Below, one piece after another: positions 10,853 through 20,548 of a stretch of 64,000 bases of DNA. Numbering within the stretch: the first letter of the stretch is position 1; each line of letters opens with the position of its first letter. This stretch comes from Ariolimax columbianus (lineage: Eukaryota; Mollusca; Gastropoda; Stylommatophora; Arionidae): contig JAVGWX010000011.1 of assembly GCA_036924085.1 (NCBI GenBank), forward strand, positions 41,977,470-42,041,469, read 5' to 3'. The position numbers and the translations under genes were made by a program. The notes beneath the pieces are model-generated. The model was not told where the DNA came from. It saw nothing but the letters and a program-made list of their open reading frames with translations, and ran no database searches.

Positions 10853-11301
10853 GGAACTATGGAGTACCATAAACGCTAAAGGGTAACCACGCGATAAAAA
10901 GAGACACCGGGGACGGCCCCCAACTCCCTGGCGAGATTCACTAGACGATTACAACATTCACGATCCCACAACAGGCAGGCTACTACCCCACTGGACGACA
11001 CGCGCCCGCAACAGAAACGACTGGGACCTGAGTTGGGACACGATCAAGGGTGACCACCCTTTGACGAAGAACGGGTCGAACTAAGAACTAAGAATGTTAA
11101 GTGTGTAAAATGATAACAAAAACAGTTATCTTCTCATAAGGGCACGAAAGTATTGTTTCGGGTTGCAAACACCGACAGTTTAGATTGTGAATTGTATGTC
11201 TAACCTCTTCGTCGCGTAGCTTCAAAGAAGTAAGTAATCTACAGCGTTTACTACAATTGCTGGGGAAACACAGTGAGGATCTGTAGACTAATAAACAAAA
11301 C
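10853..11301. other. Unassigned interval
   Basis: A GC-richer stretch (10890-11060) precedes AT-rich sequence. No coding or repeat match seen. Confidence 0.35.
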
Positions 11302-11577
11302 GGGAACGGTGTGGGATAGTGGATAAGTGACACGGCTCACAACTAGTAGGTGCTGGGTTCGATCCTCATTACAGCCACGGAATTTACCCCGGGGAAGCAA
11401 ACCCTTAGAAAATGCAGGAGAAAGCAGACCTTTACATTAAAATGAATGCTGAAGTAGGATGCACTGGGCCGACAGGCGCAAAATAAAAACCATAGTGTAA
11501 CGCACACCAATTTAGAGAAATAAGAGAAATAATATTAGAGAAATAAGGCGAATGGAAAAAAAAAATAAACAAAAAAC
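11302..11577 (+). mobile_element. tRNA-derived SINE, copy 1
   Basis: An RNA polymerase III-type A box (TAGTGGATAAGTG, near 11317) and B box (GGTTCGATCC, 11356-11365) lead into a body ending in an A-rich tract. It closely matches the copy at 51253-51517. The body includes the block GCTGAAGTAGGATGCACTGG, shared with another SINE-like family and the LINE. Confidence 0.88.
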
Positions 11578-12121
11578 CGCTTGCCGCTGCAGCTGTCATG
11601 AGGTGTTCATATTTTTTTGGACCTCTGATAGGAAAAAGCCTATATGCTTCAACGAAGTTTTGAACTCGAATCCCTTTTGTTAGAAGACATGTGCTCAAAC
11701 ATTTCGGCGACCCTAACCTCGATGTGTCACAAATTGTTGAAAAAATGTAACAAAATATTGAGGAAATGGACATAAATAATTAAAGCTTAGACCAGTGTTT
11801 CTGGACCTTCTTGTTACCTCGGACATCTTTTAAATATCTTTTGTTGGCGCGAACCCTCACAATATTCCATATATGAATGTGTTCAGGAATGAATTATCTA
11901 TGTCTACTATAGTCAACAATGTCTGCAATTGAATACGTTAATGGCAATTGGAATAAACAAGAAAACAAAAATAACATTTTCTCGTACCGTCCAATTTGGA
12001 TGACTACTCCACATATGTAATTCACACTAATAATTTATTTTCCTAATATATCCATATTTACACAATCTAGGAAAACATCATCCGTTTTTAACAACAAAAA
12101 CATTTAAATAAATGTTTATAG
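11578..12121. other. Unassigned AT-rich interval
   Basis: No motif recognised up to the start of the 35-bp array. Confidence 0.4.
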
Positions 12122-13171
12122 TGTTCACAGTGTGAGAGCGATGTGATGTCCACTAATGTTCACAGTGTGAGAGCGATGTGATGTCCACTAATGTTCTCAG
12201 CATGAAGACGACACGATGTCTAATAATGTTCATAGGGTGAAGACGAGGCGTTGTAAATTAATGTTCACATTGTGAGGATGAGGCGATGACCATTAATGTT
12301 CACATTGTGAAGACGAGGCTATGACCGCTAATGTTCATAGTGTGAGGACGAGGCTATGACCGCTAATGTTCATAGTGTGGGGACGAGGCAATGCCCGCTA
12401 ATGTTCATAGTGTGGGGACGAGGCTATGACCGCTAATGTTCATAGTGTGAGGACGAGGCTATGACCGCTAATGTTCATAGTGTGGGGACGAGGCAATGCC
12501 CGCTAATGTTCTCAGCGTGAAGACGAGGCTATAACCGCTAATGTTCTCAGCGTGAAGACGAGGCTATGACCGCTAATGTTCACATTGTGAGGACGAGGCT
12601 ATAACCGCTAATGTTCTCAGCGTGAAGACGAGGCTATAACCGCTAATGTTCTCAGCGTGAAGACGAGGCTATGACCGCTAATGTTCATAGTGTGAGGACG
12701 AGGCTATGACCGCTAATGTTCATAGTGTGAGGACGAGGCTATGACCACTAATGTTCATAGTGTGAGAGCGATGTGATGTCCACTAATGTTCACAGTGTGA
12801 GAGCGATGTGATGCCCACTAATGTTCACAGTGTGAGAGCGATGTGATGTCCACTAATGTTCTCAGCATGAAGACGACACGATGTCTAATAATGTTCATAG
12901 TGTGAAGACGAGGCGATGTAAATTAATCTTCACATTGTGAGGACGAGGCTATGTCAATTAATGTTCACATTGTGAAGACGAGGCGATGACCATTAATGTT
13001 CTCAGCGTGAAGACGAGGCTATGACCGCTAATGTTCATAGTGTGAGGACGAGGCTATGACCGCTAATGTTCATAGTGTGGGGACGAGGCAATGCCCGCTA
13101 ATGTTCTCAGCGTGAAGACGAGGCTATAACCGCTAATGTTCTCAGCGTGAAGACGAGGCTATGACCGCTAA
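12122..13171 (+). repeat. Minisatellite, 35-bp unit, 30 copies
   Basis: The span of 1050 bp equals 30 units of 35 bp. The unit begins TGTTCATAGTGTGAGGACG and ends ATGACCGCTAA; at least three variant types (GTGATGTCCAC, GGCTATGACCGC, GGCAATGCCCGC) are interspersed, suggesting multi-unit duplications. Confidence 0.95.
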
Positions 13172-13549
13172 TGATAATGTTGTTTCTTGCGTGAATCTTG
13201 CGTTTTGTTTCCTGACAGTGTGTCATGTAAGACAGTGTACGGTTTAACTTGATACCCAAATATTTGGGAGCCGTGGAGTATTCGAGCTCCTGACCTTGCC
13301 ATCTAATCTGTAGTTTTCTGTTTGCTTATCTGTCTTTGAGGTGGTAGGTACATATGTTTTGCTGGGGTTTGATTTGATATGCCATTAATAAGACATTCAA
13401 ACCAACCCATTACAAGAGACTGGAGTGTGGTGAACGGGCTGTCAATGTGACTTACAAACCAACAGTTACCTCCATTAATAAGACACCCAAACCAAACCCA
13501 CTACAAGAGAGGGGAGTATGGTCAACGGGTTGTGAACGTGACATCCTAA
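13172..13549. other. Unassigned interval with a two-fold tandem duplication
   Basis: A segment starting CCATTAATAAGACA at about 13381 recurs about 91 bp later (13472) and includes TACAAGAGA and an AACGGGYTGT box. Nothing else recognised. Confidence 0.5.
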
Positions 13550-13739
13550 CCAAATCTATTGTACTTTACTGTGTACAAGTGTGGAGTCCTTATCATAGAG
13601 GGAATATAAACGAGATGGAAAGAAGACAAAAAAGTGCGAAAAAGTTGATAGTGGGGTTCCAGAATTACAGTTATGAGGAAAGACTAAGAAAATCAGACCT
13701 ACTGTTTCTAGAAAAGAGAAGAATTCTTCATTTTACATT
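13550..13739 (+). pseudogene. CR1-like LINE fragment
   Basis: YCVQVWSPYHRGNINEMERR and KLIVGFQNYSYEERLRKSDL match the CR1-like copy at 1701-2624 (its residues about 170-220). Both ends are abruptly truncated. Confidence 0.8.
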
Positions 13740-14394
13740 TTCTTTTTTCAAAACCAAACATCACTATGGATGTAAAAACACAAATCAACAATATACCAAT
13801 TCTCTATTATCAGTTTAAGACATGTACACTATCTATGGCGCAAGAAGGAAAGATAGCAGCATACGAAATGAGACGCTATCGAAAATCGGTTATGGCTACT
13901 TGAAGGAAGAAACAGTACGAATCGAAGCAACAGTCCATACATTTTCCTTAAACGAGCCTATAACACTAGATATTGTGAGACGGAATATTTACATTGCGAC
14001 AAATATGCGAACAGTCTATGGAAAACGATGGAAACAACAACCTTATATTCACAGTTCAAGAAAAGGCGTTCGATAGAGTCAACAGAAGCAAACTATGGGA
14101 TATCCTGGCAGATTATGGACTGCAAGGTCTTCTCCTTAGAAACATCAAAGTCATATAACAGGACAGCCAGAGCGCAGTAAGAACAGACGGCATGTCGAAT
14201 GGGTTCCCCATTTCATCAGGCATCAGACAGGGTTGTGTTCTGTCACCACTCCTCTTTATCACTTATTTGAATAAAATCACACAGGAGGCAAATACACAAC
14301 AGGAATGTACCAATGAATTGCTCTATGCAGACGACCGATGTCTGATCCACTCCAATAAACGAAACCTACAAAGTCATATTGACTCACTCTACTT
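13740..14394 (+). pseudogene. Older LINE reverse transcriptase, 5' half (split by the full-length LINE)
   Basis: Shifting frames encode reverse-transcriptase motifs: EKAFDRVNRSKLWDIL near 14065, GIRQGCVLSPLLF near 14218 and a YADD-type box (LLYADDRCLIH) near 14320. It has a stop near 14157 and ends at the target site of the nested element. The rest lies at 20549-21145. It resembles RTE or related non-LTR polymerases. The left boundary, where a CR1 fragment abuts, is uncertain. Confidence 0.72.
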
Positions 14395-14408
14395 GAACTG
14401 TCGAAAGA
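14395..14408. repeat. Left target-site duplication of the full-length LINE
   Basis: GAACTGTCGAAAGA is identical to 20535-20548. The bases beyond it differ on both sides, so the duplication is exactly 14 bp. Confidence 0.92.
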
Positions 14409-15157
14409 TCTGGGGTAGTTGTCTCGCTGCGGCGACTCAATTTCAACCAGTGTTCGTAAAGCGATCTCAGTCCCGCCAGGCGGAGCGATAGCGCGGGCTT
14501 GCGGAAAACGCTCGCCTGCCTTTCCCCGTAGTGCGAATTGGGTGCGGTTTGTGGTAGTGGCTCCTCCACCGAGGTGCGCTAGTCTGGTCCGTATCAGGAA
14601 ACGTGGTCCGTCCGTGGTGATTTATCTAAGGCTTATAGCAGAGCTCGACAGTACGTCTCGCTGGTGGTCCGACTCTCGCAAAGAGCTTGTGACCGGCAAA
14701 TGGAAAGCAGGAATCGTTGCCTCGAGGCCCTGCGTTCTCCCTACGGAGAAGAAGGGCCGGCAGGCCAAATTGTGTCTCTAGTCCCAGTGAAATTCGTCGC
14801 CGAGGTCGTTGGGATCCGTTCTGCACAGAGCGCTGCCATCCCTCCTCGAGCGAGCCCGGTCGGTCGGTCGTCTGGTGCGTGTGGGAGGCCCCTGTCAGGC
14901 GGTCCTAGGTCGACGGAGTGAGGGACGGGTGGAACAACCGTCCGTCCGTCCCGTCAGTCGGTCCCTGCGGCCGTCCCAGTGAGGCTTTTTACACACCCTT
15001 CCTCCGCCGACCGGACTCAACACGGCCAACACTGAAATGAGTGACATGCCGAGACCATTCTTCTGGGGTCTAATATGGAACTGGTGCTGGACTTAGACCC
15101 CCAGAACTCTGGGGTTATGCCCCTGTGGCTCGGTTCTGTCTGCATCCAGTGTGTGAT

Positions 15158-15220
15158 AAAGGAATTGACGGAAGAGCACTATCAGGAGTGGAGCCTGAGA
15201 CCTAAGTTAACTTACCACGC
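15158..15220 (+). repeat. 18S rRNA-like segment, copy 1 (in LINE 5' region)
   Basis: It begins AAAGGAATTGACGGAAGAGC and continues through a recognisable AGGAGTGGAGCCTG. Compared by eye with the universal eukaryotic 18S sequence it differs at about 10 of 59 positions. It is followed by CACGCCAATACTG, as in copy 2. Confidence 0.72.
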
Positions 15221-15338
15221 CAATACTGCAGAATGACTATCAAAAAGTACACCTTCGCGGGGTCTAATAGAGAACATGTGCTGGAATTAGACCCTCGAAA
15301 ATTTTGGGGCTACCCTCTAAGAAACTTGATTGTCTCGC

Positions 15339-15402
15339 TAAGGGAATTGACGGAAGGGCACCACCAGGTGTGGAATCTGCGGCTTAATTTGACTGAACAC
15401 GC
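15339..15402 (+). repeat. 18S rRNA-like segment, copy 2 (in LINE 5' region)
   Basis: GGAATTGACGGAAGGGCACC is followed by near-perfect 18S sequence through TGCGGCTTAATTTGACT, with about four differences in 59 positions. Upstream, GAAACTT also matches the 18S but is separated from the core by about 12 extra bases. It is a fragment, not an rRNA gene. Confidence 0.82.
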
Positions 15403-15858
15403 CAATACTGTAGAACAACTGACAAATCGAGAGCACTGCCGTTTGGGTCTAATAATGAACGTACGCTGGTATTAGACTCACGGATGACAAGTCAGCTCTC
15501 AAACACTCAAATGAAAGAACGCTACGGAAATCGTGTCTTAACTCTGCAGAAACCGCAGATTTCAAATACCTGGTCATTGACAAACAAAAGCCCTCAATAA
15601 ATTCGTCTGACCAAATAGTGAACGGGTGCTGGAAATAGATCTGAAGACAGGTCAGTTTTACCCTACAAATGACAGGGCGTTGCTACGGAAAACCAGCTCA
15701 AATCGAGAGGAGCCGCAGACACTTTGGTTCACGTACCAGGCTGATAAGCCAAGGGCGCGAGGCTACCATGTGGGGGATTACGGCCGAACCCTTGTAAGCC
15801 GCAATCCCGCCCAAAATCTCAGCACCACTGCAATGGGAGGCTCCTACATGCTCGGGAC

Positions 15859-15876
15859 CTGGGGCTTGCGCCCCAG
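15859..15876 (+). other. GC-rich hairpin in LINE 5' region
   Basis: CTGGGGC-TTGC-GCCCCAG is a perfect 7-bp stem with a 4-base loop. Confidence 0.6.
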
Positions 15877-15910
15877 CCCTATCAGGTAGAGCCACAGTAA
15901 GAGGTCCTTG

Positions 15911-15934
15911 CCGCCCGCAAATCAAAGCGGGCGG
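15911..15934 (+). other. GC-rich hairpin in LINE 5' region
   Basis: CCGCCCGC and GCGGGCGG form a perfect 8-bp stem around the 8-base loop AAATCAAA, about 35 bases after the previous hairpin. Confidence 0.6.
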
Positions 15935-16590
15935 ACAAACTGCTTGATACTCACCCTATACGGCGATGGGGTGCGAAAAACACCAACCAAAGACTTAGAA
16001 CCTGGTCGGGGTGTCGAAAACAGTAGAGCAGCCACCACACTGTGAACTGTCAAGACTCAACCACTGACCATGAGAGTTGTCCGCACACCAGGCGATCAAC
16101 ATCTCTGTGACATTACCAGGCTTGTCCTCTGGCTAAATACACTCCGGCTACGATATCTCTGTACGTTATCAGCCATAACTATCATGCTGGACGCAGAAGA
16201 GATGCAGACCAGCGGACATTGCACACCTGCCCCACTGTGTCAACACCCCAGGTGGCGGGGAATGCTAGGCGTACCATCTCTGCATAGAAGCCAAGAAAAC
16301 AAAGGGAAAAAGAGATACCCCACTCACATGCAAATGCTACGTTTCTGGCAGGACGTGACGATCCTGGGATACAGACACACTGGACTGCCTCTCTTCCGGG
16401 TAAACCAGTCCATCTCATATATCATCATCATTGCACCCTATAGACACGAGTAGTGAAGACTCGATAGTCTGGTAAGACAACTTCCATAGGAGAGAAAACT
16501 CTGATCGTAAACAACTGCTGCCTTGCAGATAGGCTGGGGACAGCCAAAGGCTAAGGAGGGCATCCCTACAGAAACGCCTGTTGAAATCGG

Positions 16591-19500
16591 ATGCACGGGG
16601 CCGCAAGCCTAACAAAACAGTGCAACGTAAATCACAGTATGATGGCACAACCTATTCGAAAAACGTATGGCGCTCATCCTGAGGAGACCCGCCAGGCAGC
16701 GATAGCGCCGGGCCCCACGCCTCGAAGGGGCCCACCCTTGACTACTGGTGGTCACCCACCCATGTGTCGTGGAGTCAAGGCACATGGCTATGGGGAAACG
16801 ACTATTGGCCAAAACATCAAGACCCTCAAAATATTACAGTGGAATGCGGAGGGAGTCATTAACAAAAAACTTTCCCTAACACATCACCTGCATGAAGGTA
16901 AGATTGACGTGGCATGTATCCAGGAAACGCACCTCAACAATAACCATAAATTCTCAATCAGAGGATACCAGACTTTCCGTCTAGATAGAGAAGGCCACAA
17001 AGGAGGGGTCCTGATACTGACCAGAAACAGCATACCGAGTAGCGCGGTACCTGTCAATCACACCGGACAAGCAGAAATTGTAGGAGTTGACATAATGGCT
17101 CAAGAGACGAAGCTCCGCATTTTCAATCTGTACGGACCACCAAACAGAGACCTATCGCTCTCGAGCATGGAGGTCAGAGACTCCAACTGCATAGTAGTTG
17201 GAGATTTCAACAGCCACTCGGAGAGATGGGGATACTCTGACACAGACAGCAGAGGTGACGAAGTGGAAGATTGGGAGATAGATGCAAATCTCTCCCTAAT
17301 CAATAGGCCGGAGGATAGCCCTAGCTTCTATTCAAGAACATGGCATACCACCTCGACTCCAGATTTGGCCTTCTCCACACAGGACATACACTATAAAATA
17401 GGCCGCCAGGTGCTAAACCAACTGGCAGGTAGCGACCACAGGCCGATCAGGCTAACCATTGACATGGAAGTAGGCCCACAGGAAACAAAACCGCTCCCAC
17501 GTTGGAATTACAAACGAGCCGACTGGGACAGATTTGCAATCCTGACAGATGGGCTGTGTGAAACCATCAACACACGAAACACCAAAATGAAGCCCATGGT
17601 AGAGAGCCTAAGCAAGGCAATAATGCAAGCCGCCACTGAAACCATCCCAAGAGGAGCTAGGAAAAACTATAAGCCCTACTGGAATGATGAGTTGCAGAAA
17701 GTGGAAGATACAGTAACAAATGCTAGGAACGTGGCAGAACGTGAAAAATCCATGGAGGCAAACATCGCCCTCAAAGCCGCCACGGCGAAGTACAAACACA
17801 CTCTCAAGCAAACAGCAAGAGAAAGTTGGAAAAATAAAACAGAAAGTTTAAACCTGGACAAAGAAGGGAACAAGCTATGGAAGCTAGTCAGAGCCATGAA
17901 CGACGAAACCCCGTCAAATAAACAAATTACTATCAAGCAGGGCGAGAACTTGATCACAGGTAAGAAAGCCGCAAACGCCTTTGTCGATCACTATGCCAGA
18001 GCAAACCACATCGAGGTCCCTGCAGATAAGCATACAGATATTAGCGAAGAGCTAAAAGGACACGAAAACATAAATACGGCTCCTGAAGAGCACATGATGG
18101 CCAAACTAACCATGCGCGAAATGGAAGAGGCTATGAGAACACTAAAGAAAAGGAAATCTCCCGGAAAAGACGGGATAACAAACGAAATGCTGATGGGGCT
18201 GGGCCAAACAGCGAAGAAAAAACTACTATCAGTCCTGAACCAAAGCTGGAAAAGGGGTATTGTACCCCAGGCATGGAAGGATGCAATACTGGTACCAGTA
18301 CCAAAAACAGGAAAGGACAAAACAGATCCGAATGGATACAGGCCCATAAGCCTACTGAGCTGTGTCGGCAAGCTGATGGAACGGATGATAAACACCAGAC
18401 TGATGTGGCATCTGGAAGAAAAACGAATACTAATTCCACAGCAAGCCGGCTTTAGACAGCACAGATCCACTGAGGACCAGGTCATCCTCATAGCCCAGGA
18501 GATAGAAGATGCCTACCAGGCACAGAAACACACAGTAGCTGTTTGGGTGGATCTGGAAAAGGCATTTGACAAAGTCTGGAAGGACGGACTTAGAGTCAAG
18601 TTAAGAAGAAGTGATGTTTGTGGGAAGATGTACAAGTGGATCAACCACTACCTCAAACAAAGAACGGCCAGAGTCCAAGTACAAGGGCAGATGAGCAAAA
18701 AGGTGACACTCGAGCAGGGAGTACCCCAAGGGGGAGTACTGTCCCCCACACTCTTCCTGGTATATATAAACGATATTACAGAGAATATACCAAGAAGAGT
18801 CCATAGCTCAATGTTTGCAGACGATCTGGCTATGTGGACTTCTGAAAAGAATCTCACCATAGCAAGAAATCGGATGCAAACGGCCCTAACATCGCTGGAA
18901 GAGTGGGCGAACTCATGGCTGGTCAAAATAAACGAGGAGAAAACCACGTGCACAATATTCTCGCTCTCATTAAAACCCCAAAGTACCAAATTAAGCCTAA
19001 ATGGCAAAATCCTGCAGCCAAACGACAACCCAACCTATCTGGGAGTCACATTTGATCGGCGCATGACATGGAAAAGTCAGATTGAGAGAAACCGAATGAA
19101 AGCCAGAGAAAGAATGGCGATCATGAGGAAACTTGCTGGCACAAGCTGGGGAGCAGACGAAGGCATACTAAAGAAACTGTACACTGGAAGAGTGAGACCA
19201 GTTCTCGAGTATGGCATCGCGGCATGGACAACAGCAGCGAAGGCGAACTTCGATAAAGTTAACAAACTTCAAAACCAAGCTATGAGAATCATAACAGGTG
19301 GCATGAAGTCAACGCCAATTGTAGAACTTGAAAAGATTACAAAACTGCAATCCATGACCGACAGAAGAGACTGCAGAGCCCAGCTGCAGTCAGAGAAACT
19401 CCGAAGACTGACGGACCATCCAATGTACCAGAGGCTAAACAATTTGGGAACTGGGAAACTAAAGCGGAGAAACTTTGCAGAAATAGCCAAAGCAAAGATG

Positions 19501-20124
19501 CACGAAGACCCCACAAACGCACTAACAACACCAAAACCCATCACTACTGTACGAAAACCTACTTGGAGGCAGGACATATTTCCAGAGGTGGTAGAAAATA
19601 TACCAGGTATTGCAAACAAAAACTGCCAGACCGAAAAAGAAAGGAGAGACACTACCCTAAGCTTCATAACGAAAAGCTACCCAAGCACGGACTGGACCCA
19701 TGCATACACCGACGGTTCTGTAACAAACACTACACAGAACGGAGGGGCAGGAGCATTCCTGAACCTACCAAATGGCAGAAAAATAACACTGTCATTCGCT
19801 ACTGGTAAGTACACAAGCAATTTCAGAGCGGAGGCAGAGGCACTGAGGGCGGCAGTGGAAGAAATGGCAACACACAGTGAAAATGAGAGCCACATAGTCT
19901 TGTTGACAGATGCTCTCGCCGTAGTCACAGCGCTAAAAAGCCAGAAAAACACTGAGCTTAATGACTTAAGAGCAGCACTCTGCAAACTGTGCCAGCTGTC
20001 CGCACCAAAAAGGGTAGTGGTACAGTGGGTTCCGTCACACTGCAACATCCAAGGCAACGAGGAGGCAGACAGACTGGCAAAAGAAGGTGCAAGGCTACCA
20101 CAAACAGATACCAGTATGACGTAG
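16591..20124 (+). CDS. LINE polyprotein: AP-endonuclease, reverse transcriptase, RNase H (1177 aa, prematurely ended)
   Basis: This is the replication polyprotein of the LINE. An AP-like endonuclease occupies about residues 81-285 (LQWNAEG near 83, QETHL with E112, GDFN with D205 and N207, SDHRPI with D282 and H283). The reverse transcriptase occupies about 500-830 (YRPISLLSCVGKLMERM, VDLEKAFDKVW, QGVPQGGVLSP, catalytic FADD with D744 and D745). RNase H is at about 1036-1165, with apparent acidic residues D1041, E1081, D1107 and D1160 (the last in NEEADRLAKEG). The frame stops at a TAG at 20122-20124, where all comparable copies in the window have TAC. The missing C-terminal domain follows in frame to 20496. 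The start Met is chosen as the first in the frame and lies within a SINE-related block; ATG codons near 16639 are alternatives. It is antisense to the host GT92 gene. Confidence 0.9.
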   Translation: MHGAASLTKQCNVNHSMMAQPIRKTYGAHPEETRQAAIAPGPTPRRGPPLTTGGHPPMCRGVKAHGYGETTIGQNIKTLKILQWNAEGVINKKLSLTHHLHEGKIDVACIQETHLNNNHKFSIRGYQTFRLDREGHKGGVLILTRNSIPSSAVPVNHTGQAEIVGVDIMAQETKLRIFNLYGPPNRDLSLSSMEVRDSNCIVVGDFNSHSERWGYSDTDSRGDEVEDWEIDANLSLINRPEDSPSFYSRTWHTTSTPDLAFSTQDIHYKIGRQVLNQLAGSDHRPIRLTIDMEVGPQETKPLPRWNYKRADWDRFAILTDGLCETINTRNTKMKPMVESLSKAIMQAATETIPRGARKNYKPYWNDELQKVEDTVTNARNVAEREKSMEANIALKAATAKYKHTLKQTARESWKNKTESLNLDKEGNKLWKLVRAMNDETPSNKQITIKQGENLITGKKAANAFVDHYARANHIEVPADKHTDISEELKGHENINTAPEEHMMAKLTMREMEEAMRTLKKRKSPGKDGITNEMLMGLGQTAKKKLLSVLNQSWKRGIVPQAWKDAILVPVPKTGKDKTDPNGYRPISLLSCVGKLMERMINTRLMWHLEEKRILIPQQAGFRQHRSTEDQVILIAQEIEDAYQAQKHTVAVWVDLEKAFDKVWKDGLRVKLRRSDVCGKMYKWINHYLKQRTARVQVQGQMSKKVTLEQGVPQGGVLSPTLFLVYINDITENIPRRVHSSMFADDLAMWTSEKNLTIARNRMQTALTSLEEWANSWLVKINEEKTTCTIFSLSLKPQSTKLSLNGKILQPNDNPTYLGVTFDRRMTWKSQIERNRMKARERMAIMRKLAGTSWGADEGILKKLYTGRVRPVLEYGIAAWTTAAKANFDKVNKLQNQAMRIITGGMKSTPIVELEKITKLQSMTDRRDCRAQLQSEKLRRLTDHPMYQRLNNLGTGKLKRRNFAEIAKAKMHEDPTNALTTPKPITTVRKPTWRQDIFPEVVENIPGIANKNCQTEKERRDTTLSFITKSYPSTDWTHAYTDGSVTNTTQNGGAGAFLNLPNGRKITLSFATGKYTSNFRAEAEALRAAVEEMATHSENESHIVLLTDALAVVTALKSQKNTELNDLRAALCKLCQLSAPKRVVVQWVPSHCNIQGNEEADRLAKEGARLPQTDTSMT

Positions 20125-20496
20125 GAAGAGTCAAAACGGCTTATCAAAGCCAGGTACATTACCAAATGGGAAACCGAACATACTGGTTACACCAAAAACG
20201 ATGCCTATTACCAGTTGAACCGAAGAGAGCAGGTCGTTGTCTTCAGACTTCGCACTGGCCACAATAGACTGAGGTACCACCTATTCAACAAATTGAAGAT
20301 AGGGTGTACCGACGAATGCCCGTGCGGTACTGGTAAAATGACAACTGAACATCTGCTGCAGAACTGCCCGACATACGGGGATCAGAGAGAGCAGATGTGG
20401 CCATTGCCAGTGGAACTGCAAGACAAGCTCTATGGTAGTGGCGAGAGTCTCAGGACGACCGCCGCTTTTTTCGAAAAAATAATGGTTGCTGTCTGA
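20125..20496 (+). pseudogene. Detached C-terminal Cys/His domain of the LINE polyprotein
   Basis: It is in frame with the polyprotein and separated from it only by the TAG at 20122-20124. It contains a CxC-x8-H-x4-C motif (CPCGTGKMTTEHLLQNC), a zinc-knuckle-like feature common at the C-terminus of RNase H-bearing LINE proteins, and ends in TGA at 20494-20496. The same segment is intact in the copies at 37.6-38.1, 42.4-42.65 and 60.6-61.05 kb. Confidence 0.85.
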
Positions 20497-20534
20497 CTGT
20501 GTACGCAGAAGAAGAAGAAGAAGAAGAAGAAGAA

Positions 20535-20548
20535 GAACTGTCGAAAGA
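20535..20548. repeat. Right target-site duplication of the full-length LINE
   Basis: This is the second copy of GAACTGTCGAAAGA, directly after the (GAA)n tail. It restores the reading of the interrupted host LINE (NCRK, then NDLNINTPKTEAM). Confidence 0.92.

Larger units (their letters stand above)
14409..16590 (+). promoter_or_regulatory. LINE 5' region: GC-rich head, tandem rRNA-like units, hairpins
   Basis: This is the 5' region of the full-length LINE; its regulatory role is inferred only from position. About 14409-15000 is GC-rich with many CG dinucleotides and GTCCGTCC-type runs. About 15060-15650 holds four diverged tandem units of roughly 160-195 bp, each opening with a GGGTCTAATA-like box. 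The first two contain an 18S rRNA-like segment. Around 15859-15876 and 15911-15934 are two perfect GC-rich hairpins. The end of the region overlaps a block shared with SINEs. No ORF here resembles a nucleic-acid-binding ORF1. Confidence 0.55.
14409..20534 (+). mobile_element. Full-length RNase H-encoding LINE (I/Jockey-group-like), 6.1 kb
   Basis: The complete element is delimited by a perfect 14-bp direct repeat, GAACTGTCGAAAGA, at 14395-14408 and 20535-20548. These flanks rejoin an interrupted older LINE reading frame. The element starts TCTGGGGTAGTTG and ends in a (GAA)n tail. Its layout is a 2.2 kb 5' region with no recognisable gag-like ORF, then a single long ORF (endonuclease, reverse transcriptase, RNase H, C-terminal Cys/His motif), then a short 3' end. 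Other 5'-truncated copies share the same 3' end. RNase H argues for the I/R1/LOA-type assemblage; I cannot fix the clade. Confidence 0.92.

Noticed and set aside
12122..13171. CRISPR-like array, because of regular direct repeats
   Set aside because: Units are contiguous with no unique spacers, and the DNA is clearly eukaryotic.
14419..14921. Overlapping GC-rich frames as a LINE ORF1
   Set aside because: Several frames are open only because of GC-rich composition; no RNA-binding or zinc-knuckle motif was seen.
15158..15402. Functional 18S rRNA gene
   Set aside because: Only about 60 bp of 18S sequence occurs, twice, diverged and inside a LINE; no flanking rRNA helices were found.
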